Below, in pieces: positions 22,673-31,406 of a stretch of DNA of 64,000 bases. The number at the start of each line of letters is the position of its first letter. Position 1 is the first letter of the stretch. The position numbers and the translations under genes are program-made. A model generated the notes under the pieces. The model searched no databases. It was not told the DNA's origin and saw nothing but the letters and a program-made list of their open reading frames with translations. Location: contig CASFNA010000005.1 of NCBI GenBank assembly GCA_949295905.1, positions 152,099 to 216,098 on the forward strand, in the 5' to 3' direction. The stretch is from an uncultured Prevotellaceae bacterium. GTDB taxonomy: Bacteria > Bacteroidota > Bacteroidia > Bacteroidales > Bacteroidaceae.

Positions 22673-23027
22673 GCGGTGCGTTTTGCCGTGTTTTGCATGG
22701 CTACCGGTCTTTGCCCTGTACCCTTTCGGGTGCATTTGGCTGCACCGCCGTCAGTCGTGCCGCCTCTGTTTTTACTGTTTCAGGTGTTTTAGTGTACATT
22801 TTCAGTGTGACGGTTTGTAAGCTCCCTGGGCCGTCTTTGCGTCATAGTGTCAGCGTGCCTGCGCGTTCCAGACGGCCTGCCGTCATGTAGCCACAACTAC
22901 CAAAAAGGCAGTTTGACCGCTGCCATGCGTCGTATATCCGTCTTGACGCGTCGGCGCATTGTTAAAAAACATACGCCTTGCTTTCATTGTGTTATGGATG
23001 AGAGGCATCATTTTTCTTCCCGATTTC

Positions 23028-23058
23028 TTGCTGTTTTTATGTAAATACACTATCTTTG
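23028..23058 (+). promoter_or_regulatory. Promoter of the hut operon
   Basis: TTG 23028-23030, a 20-base spacer, TATCTTTG 23051-23058. The leader to ATG 23157 is about 95 bases, long enough for regulation, though I see no strong hairpin in it. Confidence 0.7.
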
Positions 23059-23156
23059 CAGGTTGGAGTGGATGGCATGTTTTGGCGTTTGCCTGACGGG
23101 TGCCGTCCATATACACCTTATATTATTTAAAGCTAACAGTTATCAGATTTAATGCT

Positions 23157-24872
23157 ATGGCAAAGACAAGGCAGATTGTAGAGTGCGTACCCAACTTCAG
23201 CGAGGGGCGCGACAAGGCTGTAATCAAGCAAATCACTGACGTCATCGAGGCGTCCGAAGGCGTAAAGCTGCTCGATGTAGACCCGGGCGAGGCGACCAAC
23301 CGCACGGTAGTGACCTTCGTTGGCAGCCCCGAGGCTGTGGTCGAGGCGGCATTCAAGGCCGTAAGGAAGGCAGGCGAAGTGATTGACATGCGCCGCCACC
23401 ACGGCGCCCATCCGCGCATGGGAGCGACTGACGTGCTTCCGCTCGTGCCCGTAAGCGGCATAACGCTGGAAGAGTGTGCCGAACTGGCGCGCAAGCTGGC
23501 CGGGCGCATAGCTGATGAATTAAGCATACCGTGCTACTGCTACGAGGCAGCCGCACAGCGGCCGGAGCGCAAGAACCTGGCAGTCTGCCGCAAGGGTGAA
23601 TACGAGGCGTTGCCCGAGAGGATGACGAGCGAGGCCGAGCAGCCCGACTTCGGCGCGCGCCCGTTCGACGAAGGCGTGGCGCGCACAGGCTGTACGGCCG
23701 TCGGTGCGCGTGACTTCCTTATCGCCGTGAACTTCAATCTGAACACAACTTCTACGCGTCGCGCCAACGCTATAGCCTTCGACGTGCGCGAGAAAGGCCG
23801 CCCGGAGCGCATAGGCAACCCCATAACCGGTGCAATCAAGAAAGACGAAAACGGGAAAACCGTGATGCGTCCGGGCACGCTCAAGGGTACGAAAGCCATC
23901 GGATGGTTCATCAAGGAATACGGCATCGCACAGGTGTCGATGAACATCACCGACATGAACGCCACACCGCTGCACGCCGCTTTCGACGAGGTAAGCCGCG
24001 CGGCACAGGCACGCGGCCTGCGCGTTACAGGCACGGAAATCGTAGGATTGGTGCCCGAGCGCGCCGTGCTCGATGCCGGAAAACACTTCCTGCGCAAGCA
24101 GCAACGTTCTACCGGCATACCCAAGGAAGACATATTGAACATAGCCATAAAGTCAATGGGGCTTGACGACCTGCGCCCGTTTGTGCCCGAAGAGAAGGTT
24201 ATCGAGTATATGCTCGACGCTGAAAACGGCTCTTCAGACAAGCTGACGGCACTCACCGTGAAAGGCTTTGCCGACGAGACGCTGCGCGAGTCGCCTGCTC
24301 CCGGCGGCGGTTCGGTGGCTGCTTACATGGGTGCTTTGGGTGCGGCGCTGGGCACTATGGTGGCCAACCTCTCCGCACACAAGCCCGGATGGGACGACCG
24401 ATGGGAAGAGTTCAGTCGTTGGGCCGACAAGGGCGTTGAGCTGGAAACAGAACTCTTGCACCTCGTCGATGAGGACACAGAAGCCTTCAACCGCATAATG
24501 GCCGCCTTCTCCATGCCCAAGAGCACCGACGAGGACAAGCGTCTGCGCTCCGAGGCCATACAAAGCGCGACGCTGTTTGCCGCCCAGGTGCCGCTGGAAA
24601 CCATGAAAACGTCGTTCCAGGCTTTTGAAATCTGCCGTGCGATGGCCGAGACAGGCAACCCCAACAGTGTCTCCGACGCTGGTGTTGGCGCACTTGCCGC
24701 ACGCGCGGCGGTGCTCGGTGCAGGCCTGAACGTCAAAATAAACGCCTCTTCCTTGAAGGACAAGGCGCAGGCGGAAGCCCTTGTTTCAGAAGCCGACAGG
24801 CTCATGGCCGAGGCCGACAAGACCGAGCGTGAAATCATGGAAATCGTTGAAAAAATTATAAAGGATAAATAA
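23157..24872 (+). CDS. ftcD: Bifunctional formimidoyltransferase-cyclodeaminase
   Basis: 571 residues from ATG 23157; the frame opens earlier without support. The N-terminal half (VECVPNFSEGRD at 8-19, RRHHGAHPRMGATDVLPLVP) is the glutamate formimidoyltransferase. The C-terminal part from about 345 (SPAPGGGSVAAYMGALGAAL near 378) is formimidoyl-tetrahydrofolate cyclodeaminase. The first moves the formimino group from formiminoglutamate to tetrahydrofolate, releasing glutamate; the second closes it to methenyl-tetrahydrofolate and ammonia. This is the last step of histidine catabolism, and it heads an operon with hutU, hutH and hutI. It replaces HutG or HutF, neither of which is seen. Confidence 0.95.
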   Translation: MAKTRQIVECVPNFSEGRDKAVIKQITDVIEASEGVKLLDVDPGEATNRTVVTFVGSPEAVVEAAFKAVRKAGEVIDMRRHHGAHPRMGATDVLPLVPVSGITLEECAELARKLAGRIADELSIPCYCYEAAAQRPERKNLAVCRKGEYEALPERMTSEAEQPDFGARPFDEGVARTGCTAVGARDFLIAVNFNLNTTSTRRANAIAFDVREKGRPERIGNPITGAIKKDENGKTVMRPGTLKGTKAIGWFIKEYGIAQVSMNITDMNATPLHAAFDEVSRAAQARGLRVTGTEIVGLVPERAVLDAGKHFLRKQQRSTGIPKEDILNIAIKSMGLDDLRPFVPEEKVIEYMLDAENGSSDKLTALTVKGFADETLRESPAPGGGSVAAYMGALGAALGTMVANLSAHKPGWDDRWEEFSRWADKGVELETELLHLVDEDTEAFNRIMAAFSMPKSTDEDKRLRSEAIQSATLFAAQVPLETMKTSFQAFEICRAMAETGNPNSVSDAGVGALAARAAVLGAGLNVKINASSLKDKAQAEALVSEADRLMAEADKTEREIMEIVEKIIKDK

Positions 24873-24891
24873 ATAATAAAGATACAGACTC

Positions 24892-25095
24892 ATGAATAAG
24901 ATTAATCCTAATTTAATTGGAGCTATATGTTGCGCCGCTTGTTGTGTTATTATGTTCATTGCAGCTGCTATTATGGATGATAGAGATGTAATGGATAATA
25001 CTATGTTTTTATTCTTTGTTCCTTTTATTGCTATGTGTGTATTTATTACTCGTTCTACAAAAAATAATCAAAATAAAGAAGAAGAAAATAAATAA
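24892..25095 (+). CDS. Small AT-rich membrane protein inside the hut operon
   Basis: 67 residues with two hydrophobic segments (about 8-28, with four Cys, and 38-54) and a charged tail ending NKEEENK. I do not recognise it. Codon choice is strikingly AT-rich (ATA, AAT, TTA, GTA) compared with the GC-rich ftcD before it and hutU after it. It follows ftcD by 19 bases and precedes hutU by about 110. It may be a recent insertion, or a real but rapidly evolving accessory membrane protein. Being so short, it is only moderately secure as a gene. Confidence 0.55.
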   Translation: MNKINPNLIGAICCAACCVIMFIAAAIMDDRDVMDNTMFLFFVPFIAMCVFITRSTKNNQNKEEENK

Positions 25096-25203
25096 ACATA
25101 GCGTTTCTCTTTACAGAGAGAATAGGTCTAATAAACGGCAAAAGATGATTCGGAACCATTAATGCCGATATTGCTAATACATCGAATAAAACAAAGAATA
25201 GAA

Positions 25204-27222
25204 ATGAACATGACTAACGAAGATTTTGCAGTGGACATACGCGCCGGAATTCCCGACGTGTTGCCCGAACCGATGCCATACGACACCGCAATCAACCATG
25301 CGCCCAAGCGCAAGGACATACTTACGAAGGAAGAGAAGAAACTGGCGTTGCGCAACGCCTTGAGGTATTTCCCAAAGAAGTTCCACGCAACGTTGGCGCC
25401 GGAGTTCGCCGAAGAACTGGAGAAGTACGGCCGCATTTACATGTACCGATTCCGTCCGAAGTACAAGATGTACGCCCGTCCGATTGACGAATATCCGCAC
25501 AAGTCGCTCCAGGCGGCGGCCATCATGCTGATGATACAGAACAATCTGAACCCGGCTGTGGCGCAACATCCGCACGAGCTCATCATCTACGGCGGCAACG
25601 GAGCCATCTTCCAGAACTGGGCGCAGTACCGACTGACGATGAAATACCTTAGCGAAATGACCGACGAGCAGACCCTCGTGATGTATTCCGGCCATCCGCT
25701 CGGCCTCTTCCCGTCGCACAAGAACGCTCCGCGAGTGGTCGTTACCAACGGTATGGTAATACCAAACTACTCCAAGCCCGACGACTGGGAGCGCATGAAC
25801 GCCCTCGGGGTGAGCCAGTACGGCCAGATGACGGCCGGTTCTTACATGTACATCGGGCCGCAGGGAATAGTCCACGGCACTACCATCACCGTGATGAACG
25901 CCGCCCGTATGCAGCTGAAGAAGCAGCCCGGACGCAAGGATATACACGGCATGCTTTTCGTATCGTCGGGTCTCGGCGGCATGTCGGGCGCACAGCCGAA
26001 GGCCGGCAACATAGCCGGGGTGGTGAGCGTTGTGGCCGAAATCAATCCGCTTGCAGCCCAGAAGCGCTACGACCAGGGCTGGGTTGACGAACTTCACACG
26101 AGCCTTGACGAGCTTATTCCTTCCGTCCGTAAGGCCGTTGAAGAGAAAAAAACGGTGTCGATGGCTTATGTCGGCAACGTGGTTGACTTGTGGGAACGCC
26201 TTGCTGAGGAAGGCATCAAGGTGGATTTGGGTAGCGACCAGACTTCGCTTCACAACCCATGGGCCGGTGGTTACTATCCTGTCGGCATGACGTTGGAGGA
26301 GTCAAAGAAGATGATGGCCGACGACCCGGACGAGTTCCGCAAGCGTGTGCAGGCTTCATTGCGCCGCCAGGTGGCCGCAATCAACAAGCTGACGGAGCGC
26401 GGAATGTACTTCTTCGACTACGGCAACGCCTTCCTTCTCCAGTCTGAACGCGCCGGGGCGGACATCATGGGAGCAGATGGCAAGTTCCGTTATCCGTCAT
26501 ACGTGCAGGACATCATGGGTCCGATGTTCTTCGACTACGGCTTCGGCCCGTTCCGTTGGGTATGCACTTCGGGCGACCCGAAGGACCTCGAAGCGACCGA
26601 CCGCATAGCTGCCGAGGTGTTGGAGGAAATCAAGAAGACCGCGCCCGATGAAATAATAGGGCAGATGGACGACAACATCCACTGGATAAAAGAGGCCGGA
26701 CGAAACCACCTCGTGGTAGGTTCGCAGGCGCGAATACTGTACGCCGATGCCGAGGGACGCGCCAAAATTGCCCTTGCTTTCAATGAAGCCATCAAGCGTG
26801 GGGAAATCACCCGTCCCGTCGTTCTCGGTCGCGACCATCACGATGTGTCGGGAACTGACTCGCCGTTCCGTGAGACCAGCAACATATATGACGGCTCGCA
26901 GTTCTGCGCCGACATGGCAGTGCAGAACGTAATCGGCGACTCTTTCCGTGGCGCAACTTGGGTTTCGCTCCACAACGGAGGCGGAGTAGGTTGGGGAGAG
27001 GTCATCAACGGCGGCTTCGGCATGATGATTGACGGCGGCGAAGACAGTGCACGCCACATCCGCGAGATGCTCTTCTGGGACGTGAACAACGGCATAGCAC
27101 GCCGCAGCTGGGCACGTAACGAGGGTTCGATGCACAGCATCATGCGTGAGATGGAGCGCACTCCGGGACTTAAAGTGACGATGCCAAACTTAGTGGATGA
27201 CGCTATCCTTGAGAATTTATAG
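25204..27222 (+). CDS. hutU: Urocanate hydratase
   Basis: 672 residues from ATG 25204 (another ATG at 25210); the upstream extension to 25162 is AT-rich and unlike the family. The NAD-binding and active-site phrases are present: GQMTAGSYMYIGPQGIVHG, SGLGGMSGAQPKAGN, DLGSDQTSLHNP, FFDYGNAFLLQ, LGRDHHDVSGTDSPFRET and WVSLHNGGGVGWGE. It hydrates urocanate to imidazolonepropionate with NAD+ as electrophile. The protein is longer than the roughly 555 residues of proteobacterial HutU and resembles the animal-like long form. It lies upstream of hutH, separated by a broken hairpin. Confidence 0.95.
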   Translation: MNMTNEDFAVDIRAGIPDVLPEPMPYDTAINHAPKRKDILTKEEKKLALRNALRYFPKKFHATLAPEFAEELEKYGRIYMYRFRPKYKMYARPIDEYPHKSLQAAAIMLMIQNNLNPAVAQHPHELIIYGGNGAIFQNWAQYRLTMKYLSEMTDEQTLVMYSGHPLGLFPSHKNAPRVVVTNGMVIPNYSKPDDWERMNALGVSQYGQMTAGSYMYIGPQGIVHGTTITVMNAARMQLKKQPGRKDIHGMLFVSSGLGGMSGAQPKAGNIAGVVSVVAEINPLAAQKRYDQGWVDELHTSLDELIPSVRKAVEEKKTVSMAYVGNVVDLWERLAEEGIKVDLGSDQTSLHNPWAGGYYPVGMTLEESKKMMADDPDEFRKRVQASLRRQVAAINKLTERGMYFFDYGNAFLLQSERAGADIMGADGKFRYPSYVQDIMGPMFFDYGFGPFRWVCTSGDPKDLEATDRIAAEVLEEIKKTAPDEIIGQMDDNIHWIKEAGRNHLVVGSQARILYADAEGRAKIALAFNEAIKRGEITRPVVLGRDHHDVSGTDSPFRETSNIYDGSQFCADMAVQNVIGDSFRGATWVSLHNGGGVGWGEVINGGFGMMIDGGEDSARHIREMLFWDVNNGIARRSWARNEGSMHSIMREMERTPGLKVTMPNLVDDAILENL

Positions 27223-27350
27223 AATTTAGAGAAGTTATAGAAGTTAAAGCCGCATGTCATGTTGCTTTATACGCAAATGGCAAAAGTAATGGCTTTAACT
27301 TCTTAGTGAGCGTAGCGAACGATAACTTCTGTAACTACTTTAACTTCCAA
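27222..27350. repeat. Interrupted word-repeat hairpin between hutU and hutH
   Basis: Left arm GAAGTTATAGAAGTTAAAG plus CC (27231-27251) pairs with GGCTTTAACTTC (27291-27302) and, after a 20-base interruption containing GTGAGCGTAGCGAAC, with TAACTTC (27323-27329). It sits in the roughly 140-base gap inside the operon. Confidence 0.65.
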
Positions 27351-27364
27351 ATTGAGTATTTAAG

Positions 27365-28861
27365 ATGAATGTTCACCAAATATCAGCCGAGCATCTGACC
27401 ATCGAGCGCATCGGCGAAATAATCAACAACGGTTATAAGATTGAATTGAGCGACGACGCTAAGCAACGTATTGTGCGTTGCCGTGAGTATCTTGACAAGA
27501 AAATTGCCGAGACAAAGACTCCTATTTACGGAGTTACCACGGGCTTCGGTTCGCTCTGCAACGTGTCAATAGGCAAGGACCATCTGGCCCAGTTGCAGAT
27601 AAACCTGATGATGTCTCACGCCTGCGGTACAGGCGACCGTGTTCCTAACGAGATTGTAAAAATAATGATGCTGCTGAAAATCCAGTCGTTAAGCTACGGA
27701 TATTCAGGTTGCAAGCTCGACACTGTGGAGCGTCTTGTCGATTTCTTCAACAACGATGTTTACCCGGTTGTCTACATGCAAGGCTCTCTCGGAGCGTCGG
27801 GCGACCTCGTGCCACTGGCACATTTGTGCCTGCCTCTTGTTGGTTTGGGCGAGGTTGAGTATAAAGGTAAGGTCGTTTCTGGCGCGGAAATGTTGCGCAA
27901 GAACGGTTGGAAGCCTATCCAGTTGGCATCGAAAGAAGGTCTTGCACTACTTAACGGTACGCAGAACATGAGCGCGTTCGCCGTTTGGGCAATATTGAAC
28001 AGCCAGCGTTTGAGCGACTGGGCCGACATTATCGCCGCCATGTCTCTTGACGCTTACTGCGGACTTGTAGAGCCGTTTACCGACGCTGTGCACCAGGTTC
28101 GCCCCCACAAGGGACAGATTGAGACGGCACGGCGTATGCGCGAACTGCTTGAAGGCAGCGAGATTGTGGAGAAGCCGAAGTCGTATGTGCAAGACCCGTA
28201 TTCCTTCCGTTGTGTTCCGCAGGTGCACGGAGCGATGAAGGACACGTTGGCATACGTCCGTTCGGTCATCGATACGGAAATAAACTCGGCTACGGACAAT
28301 CCCACCGTATGCCCCGACGACGACCTCGTAATCTCCGCAGGCAACTTCCACGGCGAGCCGATTGCGCTGCCGATGGACTTCCTTGCCATCGCCGTGAGTG
28401 AGCTTGCCAACATTTCGGAGCGCCGAATATACAAACTTGTGTCCGGCACGCGCGGTCTGCCGAGCTTCCTCGTGGCTAATCCAGGTGTGAACAGCGGTTT
28501 CATGATAACCCAGTACACAGCCGCATCAGTGGTAAGCCTTAACAAGAGCCTCTGCACCCCGTCTTCGGTTGACAGCATTCCGTCAAGTCAGGGACAGGAA
28601 GACCATGTTAGCATGGGCGCAAACGCAGCCATTAAGTTATATAAGGTGGTGCTCAACACGGAGCGTGTGCTCGCCATCGAGCTGTTCAACGCCGCCCAGG
28701 CGTTGGAGTTCCGCCGTCCGTTGAAGTCGTCACCGGCCATCCAGCGCGTCTTCAAGGCTTACCGCGAGGTGGTGCCGTTCATCGTGAACGACGAGGTGAT
28801 GTATCCTTACATAAAGCATTCAATAGACTTCTTGGAGAACAATGCGCCTGCTTGTAACTAA
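27365..28861 (+). CDS. hutH: Histidine ammonia-lyase
   Basis: 498 residues, normal length. The self-cyclising Ala-Ser-Gly that forms the MIO cofactor is at 144-146 in GSLGASGDLVPLAHL. YGVTTGFGSL (about 55-64), the QDPYSFRC..P stretch and the C-terminal SSQGQEDHVSMG are also present. It removes ammonia from L-histidine to give urocanate, the first step of the pathway. hutI begins 20 bases before its stop codon, so the two are cotranscribed and probably translationally coupled. Confidence 0.97.
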   Translation: MNVHQISAEHLTIERIGEIINNGYKIELSDDAKQRIVRCREYLDKKIAETKTPIYGVTTGFGSLCNVSIGKDHLAQLQINLMMSHACGTGDRVPNEIVKIMMLLKIQSLSYGYSGCKLDTVERLVDFFNNDVYPVVYMQGSLGASGDLVPLAHLCLPLVGLGEVEYKGKVVSGAEMLRKNGWKPIQLASKEGLALLNGTQNMSAFAVWAILNSQRLSDWADIIAAMSLDAYCGLVEPFTDAVHQVRPHKGQIETARRMRELLEGSEIVEKPKSYVQDPYSFRCVPQVHGAMKDTLAYVRSVIDTEINSATDNPTVCPDDDLVISAGNFHGEPIALPMDFLAIAVSELANISERRIYKLVSGTRGLPSFLVANPGVNSGFMITQYTAASVVSLNKSLCTPSSVDSIPSSQGQEDHVSMGANAAIKLYKVVLNTERVLAIELFNAAQALEFRRPLKSSPAIQRVFKAYREVVPFIVNDEVMYPYIKHSIDFLENNAPACN

Positions 28862-30080
28862 CATAAAGACCCTCGCCGGCATTGCCGACGAGGGCGTTTT
28901 GCGCCTGCAAGGAGCGGAGATGAAGCGTCTCCGCACGCTTGACGATGCCTGGCTTCTTGTCGAGAACGGCAAGTTTTCGGCGTTCGGTAGGATGCAGGAC
29001 ATGCCTTCCTGTGGCTTCAGCGTAGATGAAACGGTAGACGCGCAGGGCGGAACGGTGCTGCCGTCGTGGTGCGACCCGCACACGCACATCGTCTACGCAG
29101 GCAGCCGCGAGGGCGAGTTTGTCGATAAAATCATGGGCTTGAGTTATGCCGAAATAGCCCGTCGGGGCGGCGGCATACTCAATTCGGCAGATTTGCTGCA
29201 CACCCTTTCAGAGGACGAACTCTACCGCCAAGCCCTTAGCCGTGCGCAGGAAATAATGCGCAAGGGCACCGGCTGCGTGGAGATAAAGAGCGGCTACGGG
29301 CTTAATACGGCAGACGAAATGAAAATGCTCCGCGTAATCCAACGCCTGAAAGAGAGCGTACCGATGCGCGTTGTATCTACATTCCTCGGTGCGCACGCCG
29401 TCGGGAGGCAGTACGGACACGATGAATACGTCAACCTTATCATATCAGAGATGCTGCCCGAGGTGGGGCGCGAGCGGCTGGCCGACTACGTAGACGTGTT
29501 CTGCGACGAAGGTTTTTTTACGCCCGAGGACACCGACCGCATACTCGAAGCCGCCGCGCGGTGGGGCTTGAAGCCCAAAATTCACGTTGACGAGCTGGCC
29601 GCCACGGGTGGACTTCCCGTCGCCGTAAAGCACGGCGCGCTGTCGGTAGACCATCTGGAGAACATGCCCGAGAGTGAGTTCGACATTCTGAAGGACAGCG
29701 CGACGATGCCGACCGTACTGCCGGGCACGTCGTTCTTCCTCAACATGCCATACGCCCCGGCACGCAAAATGATAGATTATGGTCTCGGAGTAGCCGTCGC
29801 AAGCGACTACAACCCAGGCTCGACGCCCTCCGGCGACATGAAGTTTGTAGTCTCGCTGGCGTGTATCAAGATGCGCCTTCTGCCGCAAGAGGCCATCAAC
29901 GCAGCCACGATCAACGCCGCATACGCCATGGGTTTGAGCGGCGAATACGGCTCAATCACGCCGGGCAAGGCCGCCAACTTCTTCATTACCGAGCCAATAC
30001 CGTCAGTCAACTACATACCTTACGCCTACACGTCGCCTATTATAAATAAGGTGTTCATTAATGGAGCGGAACTTCATTAA
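28842..30080 (+). CDS. hutI: Imidazolonepropionase
   Basis: 412 residues. The metal-binding CDPHTHIVYAGSRE lies near 77-90. The substrate-recognition KSGYGL, a further metal ligand in GAHAVG, HVDELAATGG, and ASDYNPGS follow in family order. It opens imidazolonepropionate to N-formimino-L-glutamate, the substrate of FtcD at the other end of the operon. It starts inside the hutH coding region (20-base overlap). The stop is followed at once by a long hairpin shared with the convergent gene. Confidence 0.96.
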   Translation: MRLLVTNIKTLAGIADEGVLRLQGAEMKRLRTLDDAWLLVENGKFSAFGRMQDMPSCGFSVDETVDAQGGTVLPSWCDPHTHIVYAGSREGEFVDKIMGLSYAEIARRGGGILNSADLLHTLSEDELYRQALSRAQEIMRKGTGCVEIKSGYGLNTADEMKMLRVIQRLKESVPMRVVSTFLGAHAVGRQYGHDEYVNLIISEMLPEVGRERLADYVDVFCDEGFFTPEDTDRILEAAARWGLKPKIHVDELAATGGLPVAVKHGALSVDHLENMPESEFDILKDSATMPTVLPGTSFFLNMPYAPARKMIDYGLGVAVASDYNPGSTPSGDMKFVVSLACIKMRLLPQEAINAATINAAYAMGLSGEYGSITPGKAANFFITEPIPSVNYIPYAYTSPIINKVFINGAELH

Positions 30081-30175
30081 ATGAAAAACGAAAAGTGAAA
30101 AACGAAAAATCCATGTGCCTTTAATCATTGAAAGCACATGGATTTTTTCGTTTTTCACTTTTACCTTTTCACTTA
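30079..30175. terminator. Word-repeat hairpin ending the hut operon
   Basis: Left arm (30079-30118) of GAAAAACGAAAAGTG words ending ATCCATGTGC; right arm (30134-30175) beginning GCACATGGAT and continuing CGTTTTTCACTTTT. The arms cover both stop codons of the convergent pair. Pairing is good but has small irregularities in the outer part. Confidence 0.75.
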
Positions 30176-31039
30176 AATACCGTTTACCGTCTTGGCTCTG
30201 TACGGCTCATACTTTAGCCATTCTATCAGTTTCGGCGCGTTCTTCCGTGGCCGTGTGAACGTGTACGTCTCGCCGCAGCCGTTCAGTTTTATTTCGTCAG
30301 GCGTATAGCTTAACAGTGACCAATAGATGAACATGTCGCCGGCGAAGACGCACCGTGTAGGGTCAAACTTCGAGATGTCGATTGCCGGCAGGTTAGTCAG
30401 GAACTCGTGGCTGTCGTAGAAAAAGATGTTCGAGCGTTCGCCCGTGTTCGGGTTCTTCATCATGCGGATGTTCTGGATGAACAGCGAGCCTTCATTGCAC
30501 TGCAACATTGTCGCCGCACGCAGGTAAACCATGCCTCCGCCGACGTTGTACATGAACGAGTTGCGGTTCGTTCCTACCATTACCTGCACGCTGTTGCCGC
30601 TGGTATTAACCACCGTGCCCAGCTGCCACTCTTGCAGGCAGCGGCCTATGTCAAGCCTGGTTGCGGCCTGCGGCATGTCGTAAGGCTGCGTGATGTCAAT
30701 GCCCTCCACCTTCTTCAGGGTGTCGTTGCCGATGCAGAGTGCGCCGTCGGGAGTGGCGTGGATGCGGTAGTCGGGCGTCTTGCCAAACAGGATTGTGTCC
30801 TTGGCGAACGTCGTCAGCATGTCGATGCCGCGCGAGGGGACGCGCAGCGCGCCGTAACCTGTGCCCGAAAGGGTGTCCCTGTGGAAGTACATCATCACCG
30901 AGTCGGTAAACACCGCCTCGCTCTTCATCCCCGCCCATACGCCGCGGTATTTGCCGAAGTCAGCCTCTTGCGCCCGTGCCGCGCCGACGGTGGCGGCGAG
31001 TAGCAGGGCCGTCAATGCTGTAAAAAGTCTGCTTCTCAT
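30173..31039 (-). CDS. Secreted protein of unknown function
   Basis: 288 residues with signal peptide MRSRLFTALTALLLAATVGA, ending near AARAQ. No lipobox. The mature part is mixed strand with phrases such as FGKYRGVWAGM, FKDT/FAKDTIL and CVFAGDMFIYW, and I know no named domain. Probably periplasmic or exported. It is alone, and convergent with the hut operon. No promoter box found just upstream. Confidence 0.7.
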   Translation of the reverse strand: MRSRLFTALTALLLAATVGAARAQEADFGKYRGVWAGMKSEAVFTDSVMMYFHRDTLSGTGYGALRVPSRGIDMLTTFAKDTILFGKTPDYRIHATPDGALCIGNDTLKKVEGIDITQPYDMPQAATRLDIGRCLQEWQLGTVVNTSGNSVQVMVGTNRNSFMYNVGGGMVYLRAATMLQCNEGSLFIQNIRMMKNPNTGERSNIFFYDSHEFLTNLPAIDISKFDPTRCVFAGDMFIYWSLLSYTPDEIKLNGCGETYTFTRPRKNAPKLIEWLKYEPYRAKTVNGI

Positions 31040-31406
31040 GTCGTAAAATACTTTGTCGTTATTATTAGTGATAACGTTTCAGATAGGGGAAATGTGACAA
31101 AGCTTGCCCCGTTTTTATACTTTTTTATCCGTTTTATGCCGTTTTAACGCATCATATAGAGCTCCTTTCCGCCACTTTTCCGCCCATCTTGTGAGCTGTT
31201 TGCAGGCGCGTAGCCGAGCCGTTGATGCCACCTGTGTAACGTCTTGATACTCAATGCGTTGCAAAAGACCGTCTTTTGGCGTGTAAAAGACGGCCTTTTA
31301 GCGTGCGATTGATGGCCTTTTGCAATGCGAAAGACCACATGTCTGCATTACGCCAGCCTACTGCAAGTGTTTTGCAGGCCGTTGGCCTTCACATTGAATG
31401 CTCTCG
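31040..31406. other. Intergenic region with array copy 6
   Basis: Apart from the repeat array and its flanking dyad I see nothing else definite. The region lies between the start of the secreted protein gene and the end of the LuxR-type regulator gene. Confidence 0.5.
31263..31343. repeat. Four-unit 22-bp-period array (copy 6)
   Basis: Units AAAAGACCGTCTTTT, AAAAGACGGCCTTTT, GATTGATGGCCTTTT, GAAAGACCACATGTC; spacers ggcgtgt, agcgtgc, gcaatgc. The dyad TTGATACTCAA is at 31244-31254. The 23 bases at 31234-31256 are identical to 33126-33148 beside copy 7. Confidence 0.9.

Larger units (their letters stand above)
22175..23156. other. Largest non-coding interval, about 980 bases
   Basis: Divergent intergenic region. 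Besides the two promoters and array copy 5 I see no convincing gene. Rightward frames of 60-120 codons cross it, but they run through the repeat array, are rich in Cys, Arg and Trp, and lack start-site support. A small RNA cannot be excluded. Confidence 0.5.

Noticed and set aside
22455-22820. Small proteins in the 980-base gap
   Set aside because: The rightward frames run through array copy 5, have Cys/Arg-rich composition and no promoter or start-site support.
23059-23156. Riboswitch in the hut leader
   Set aside because: The leader is about 95 bases, but I see no recognised aptamer core or terminator/antiterminator pair.
25174-26253. Leftward 359-codon frame opposite hutU
   Set aside because: It lies wholly over the well-recognised urocanase coding region and has shadow-like composition.
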